In this document: positions 60,991 to 64,000 of the stretch, piece after piece
Layout: the number at the start of each line of letters is the position of its first letter
Position numbering within the stretch: the first letter of the stretch is position 1
From: Drosophila miranda
Taxonomy: Eukaryota; Arthropoda; Insecta; Diptera; Drosophilidae
DNA length: 64,000 nt
Reading direction: 5' to 3'
Assembly (NCBI RefSeq): GCF_003369915.1
Contig: NC_046674.1
Coordinates: 6,138,001 to 6,202,000, forward strand
Notes under the pieces: model-generated
Databases searched by the model: none
Seen by the model: the letters and a program-made list of their open reading frames with translations, nothing else
Told to the model about the DNA's origin: nothing
Position numbers and translations under genes: made by a program

Positions 60991-61380
60991 ACCTTTTTTG
61001 CTTAAACCTTGTTTTATACACTATACAATAAAAGAGAGTACTTAAAAGTAGTCAATCAGGTAAAAAATGTATTCATCATTGGCCTTAAATTACATGGGCA
61101 GAGCTAAAGGTTTTAGTTAGGCAGCATTATTCAACGGAATAAAGATATTGAACAATTGGAACGATTTTTCTCTTACGTTTTATTAAGTTTCAATTGTTTG
61201 ACCTTTTTCGCTAAAACCTTTTTTTAAGCAAAATCCAAAAAAAGCAAGTATTAAAAATAAGCCAGTTAAGTAGAAAATTGATTCATCAATTGTATAAAAT
61301 TATGTGGGCATGGCTAAATGTTCTATATAGCTAATAATATTCGACGGAATAAAGAATTGAGCAATTGGAACGATACTCGT
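60991..61380. repeat. tandem duplication, period 210 bp
   Basis: Unit one (60,991-61,172) begins ACCTTTTTTGCTTAAACC and unit two (61,201-61,380) ACCTTTTTCGCTAAAACC. Both pass through AATTAYRTGGGCAKRGCTAA and CAACGGAATAAAG/CGACGGAATAAAG, then end GCAATTGGAACGAT or AACAATTGGAACGAT. Identity is roughly three quarters by eye. A third, shorter copy of the first part lies at 63,048-63,092 upstream of reptin, so the sequence is dispersed as well as tandem and probably derives from a mobile element. Confidence 0.7.
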
Positions 61381-61650
61381 TTTTTATGCTACTGTTGTAT
61401 GAGCAAAAGTGCCTTGTGCCTCTGCCTACAGTGGCTTCAAATGACAGTAAGTCCTGATGTCACAGGGCACTCCCCAAAAACAGCCGCTGTTCCACGGCTA
61501 TTCCGTGCTTTCCACCTTCTTCGCATTTACAGTTAAAGTCGAGTCACAGAGTCTGCAGTTGCGATGCCAAAACGAACAGCAGCGCCCTTAGGCGCAGTTG
61601 TGGCCCACTACTCCGGAGACCACCCCGGAGCAACAATCCGTCCACAGAGC

Positions 61651-61953
61651 AGACCGACGCTGGATGTGGATCTCCCAACGGCCATCAAGAATCTGCGCTA
61701 CTTTGCCCAATAGGCCGGTAAGAGCCATGGCAAGACTATCACCATGGACGGTGATTACTTCAAGTACGTGTTTGCGGTCAGATCATTCCCTGGAACTTCC
61801 CCATTCTGATGATGTAATGGAAACTGGGACCCACACTGGCTACAGGCAACACCATCTTCCTAAAGCCAGCCGAGCAGTCAATGTGGTGCGGTGTCTGGTT
61901 TCGGTGGAGCCGGCGCTGCCCTGTCCAATCACGCAGATGTCGACAAGGTAGCC
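61651..61953 (+). pseudogene. aldehyde dehydrogenase fragment, broken
   Basis: The DNA encodes blocks recognisable as class 1/2 NAD-dependent aldehyde dehydrogenase: DLPTAIKNLRYFA, then a stop where the family has a glycine or tryptophan, then KSHGKTITMDGDYF. After a small deletion and frame change comes VCGQIIPWNFPILMM, a stop in place of alanine, and WKLGPTLATGNTIFLKPAEQ. A second deletion removes about 20 residues, and GFGGAGAALSNHADVDKVA follows. The oxyanion-hole PWNFP and KPAEQ blocks are therefore present. The family's catalytic cysteine region would lie further on and is absent. At least two in-frame stops and two frame-breaking deletions rule out a functional enzyme. No introns are seen in the fragment, which fits a processed copy, but one exon could also span it. 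Confidence 0.85.
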
Positions 61954-62088
61954 AATTTATAAACATACAACCAACACTTATCATAGATTTGGATATAATT
62001 TCCTTGATAAACAGCTTTTAGTAGTATCTGGTCACTGAAATCACTTCATTCGATCAAATACAAAAAGAAAAAAAAAACAGATTTTAAA

Positions 62089-62775
62089 CTAAAACAAGCG
62101 CCTCGAGGGCTCCTTCTCCGCCTCTGAAATGGCATCCACTGGGCGGGCCAGCTCAATGGAGTTGATCCTTATCATGGTATTGGGCGAACGCTGGAAATTG
62201 ATTCGCATATACTGTTTCCTGCGCTTCTTCTTGAAGTGTGTCTTCGTGTGGGTCAGAGTCTTCTCGACAACGGTGGCCTTCACTGTGACCAGGCCGGACT
62301 CCAGGATGGGGCGTCCGATCAGGGTGAAGTCGCGAGCCCCGGCCAGCAGTACCTTGTCCAGGCTGATCTCGTCGCCTATCGTGGGCGGCCAGTAGCCCTC
62401 GACCAGGATGATGTCGCCGGCGGTGATCTTGAACTGTTTTCCACAGAGATGGACCACGGCAAATAGGCGGCCCTGCTCCATTTTGGCCACCTGTTGATTG
62501 ACCCTCTCGCAGATGCTCTGGCACTCCTTCTGCTGATCTTTGGCAATGGCTGCCACATCAATCGCGGCGTCGGCGGCGGCAGGTTTGTTTTGTTGCCACA
62601 AAGCCGGTGCCAGACTCAAGGAGCGCATGGCACCTGGGAGGAGGGGAGACGCATAGGGAATGGTTATGTCACATTGTTTGGAGTTTTTATTTATGCTGCA
62701 CTTACCCGTCAGCGCAGAAGTTCGATTCGGGGCCTGGCGCAGCACTTGGCGCACAGTTTGCGCAAGAAACGACAT
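62089..62775 (-). CDS. mRpL21: large ribosomal subunit protein bL21m, mitochondrial
   Basis: Exon 1 is 62,775 to 62,706 and exon 2 is 62,633 to 62,089 (TAG stop), giving 204 residues. The 72-nt intron has GTAAGTGC and CTCCTCCCAG ends, phase 1. It also lacks stops, so an unspliced reading of 228 residues exists. The N-terminal part (MSFLAQTVRQVLRQAPNRTS) is basic and without acidic residues, as expected of a mitochondrial targeting sequence. The bL21 domain spans about residues 80-186. It has HLCGKQFKITAGD (85-97), VEGYWPPTIGDEISLDKVLL, GRPIL.SGLVTVKATV, and the RNA-binding KKKRRKQYMRINFQRSP (158-174). The protein belongs to the mitochondrial 39S subunit, where bL21 binds 16S-type rRNA. It is head to head with reptin over a 580-base gap. 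Confidence 0.93.
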   Translation of the reverse strand: MSFLAQTVRQVLRQAPNRTSALTGKCSINKNSKQCDITIPYASPLLPGAMRSLSLAPALWQQNKPAAADAAIDVAAIAKDQQKECQSICERVNQQVAKMEQGRLFAVVHLCGKQFKITAGDIILVEGYWPPTIGDEISLDKVLLAGARDFTLIGRPILESGLVTVKATVVEKTLTHTKTHFKKKRRKQYMRINFQRSPNTMIRINSIELARPVDAISEAEKEPSRRLF

Positions 62776-62843
62776 TTTCTATGTTGGTTTTAACTTAAAA
62801 ATACATAAAATTGTTCAACGAAAACGGCGGAGGAACGAGTCAG

Positions 62844-62853
62844 AACAGCTGTT
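62844..62853. promoter_or_regulatory. E-box core promoter motif AACAGCTGTT
   Basis: A perfect 10-base palindrome 69 bases upstream of the mRpL21 start codon. It matches the Drosophila promoter E-box AWCAGCTGWT. Its position suits the mRpL21 transcription start. Confidence 0.6.
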
Positions 62854-63109
62854 ACAGTGTTGCAATCGATGATATTATGAAAAATAACAGCAGATGGCGT
62901 AATTTGGTCTATTTCTAGTTCTAGTATATTTGACTAGTTTTTTATATTTTGTAGTATTTTTTCAGATTTCCATGCTGATAATTACAATCAATATGTATTT
63001 AATATGTAGTTACCGTGTAGCTGCCACATAGAAATTAACATTTTTTCTTACCTTTCTTGCTTAAATCGAATTTTAAAAACAATCCAATAAAGTTCCCTTC
63101 GTATATTCA

Positions 63110-63162
63110 TTGGTATATTTACGGTATATTTTGAAAATGAGACCGTATACTCGGTATATTTC
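63110..63162 (+). promoter_or_regulatory. three GGTATATTT elements (Motif 6-like) upstream of reptin
   Basis: TTGGTATATTT, TACGGTATATTTT and CTCGGTATATTTC occur within about 50 bases, roughly 200-245 bases before the reptin ATG. They match Motif 6 (KTYRGTATWTTT) except at one or two outer positions. Related GTATTTT words follow at 63,167-63,195. Confidence 0.5.
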
Positions 63163-63322
63163 TGTCGTATTTTCTAGTATTTTCTAGTATTTTTTAGGGT
63201 TCGCTGTTACCGTACAAATATTAGAAACAACGCGGCCCGGCACTAAAACTTCACATTCATATCCTAGGCAACTGGTTTTCACTTTATAAACAATTTGCTA
63301 GTAGCCGCATAGAAGCAACTAA

Positions 63323-64000
<678 letters not shown>

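Noticed and set aside
61598..61951. 117-codon frame over the dehydrogenase relic
   Set aside because: It is in the wrong frame relative to the dehydrogenase similarity and encodes nothing recognisable.
62089..62775. mRpL21 as a single 228-residue exon
   Set aside because: Clear GTAAGT and CCCAG splice sites remove 24 residues that have no place in the bL21 family.

Overview
This window is animal nuclear DNA from a Drosophila species. The right end carries two adjacent, divergently transcribed genes that match known Drosophila proteins: mRpL21 (mitochondrial ribosomal protein bL21m, minus strand, spliced) and the 5' part of reptin (RuvB-like 2 AAA+ ATPase, plus strand, cut by the window edge). 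The 57-72 nt introns, Drosophila core-promoter motifs (Motif 1, an AACAGCTGTT E-box, GGTATATTT elements), a DINE-1/helentron-type element and abundant microsatellites all fit. An obscura-group species is my guess from the density of simple repeats; it is not proven. In that group this linkage block (Muller D) would lie on chromosome arm XR, so X-linked.

Layout. From 1 to about 53,200 I find no convincing protein-coding exon. The DNA is AT-rich to mixed, full of microsatellites and minisatellites, with scattered short repeats. The left edge is a 72-bp minisatellite whose unit carries a motif (GCTAAGCCACACTGGG next to GA tracts) that recurs as single copies over the first 31 kb. Other items are a 258-bp inverted-repeat element near 19.8 kb, a CGATA-rich block with a perfect hairpin near 22 kb, a 38-base C run at 23.28 kb, degenerate 100-bp repeats at 35.3 kb, a CpG- and GAGA-rich block at 40.8-41.3 kb resembling a minus-strand promoter with 5' UTR, a DINE-1-like element at 42.14 kb, and a related pair of repeats at 46.3 and 52.2 kb. 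This stretch looks like a very large intron, an intergenic regulatory desert, or both.

From 53.2 kb genes become compact: a two-exon 101-residue protein on the minus strand, a possible 58-residue plus-strand ORF sharing its promoter region, a two-exon 256-residue low-complexity protein with three near-identical 37-residue repeats (55.4-56.2 kb), a 101-residue ORF at 58.2 kb with poly(A) signals and an in-frame coding-like tail after its UAG stop, a broken aldehyde dehydrogenase copy at 61.65-61.95 kb, then mRpL21 and reptin from a 580-bp shared promoter region. mRpL21 works in the mitochondrial large ribosomal subunit; reptin works in nuclear chromatin remodelling and in assembly of large complexes. 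Their pairing looks like two housekeeping genes sharing a promoter, not a joint pathway.
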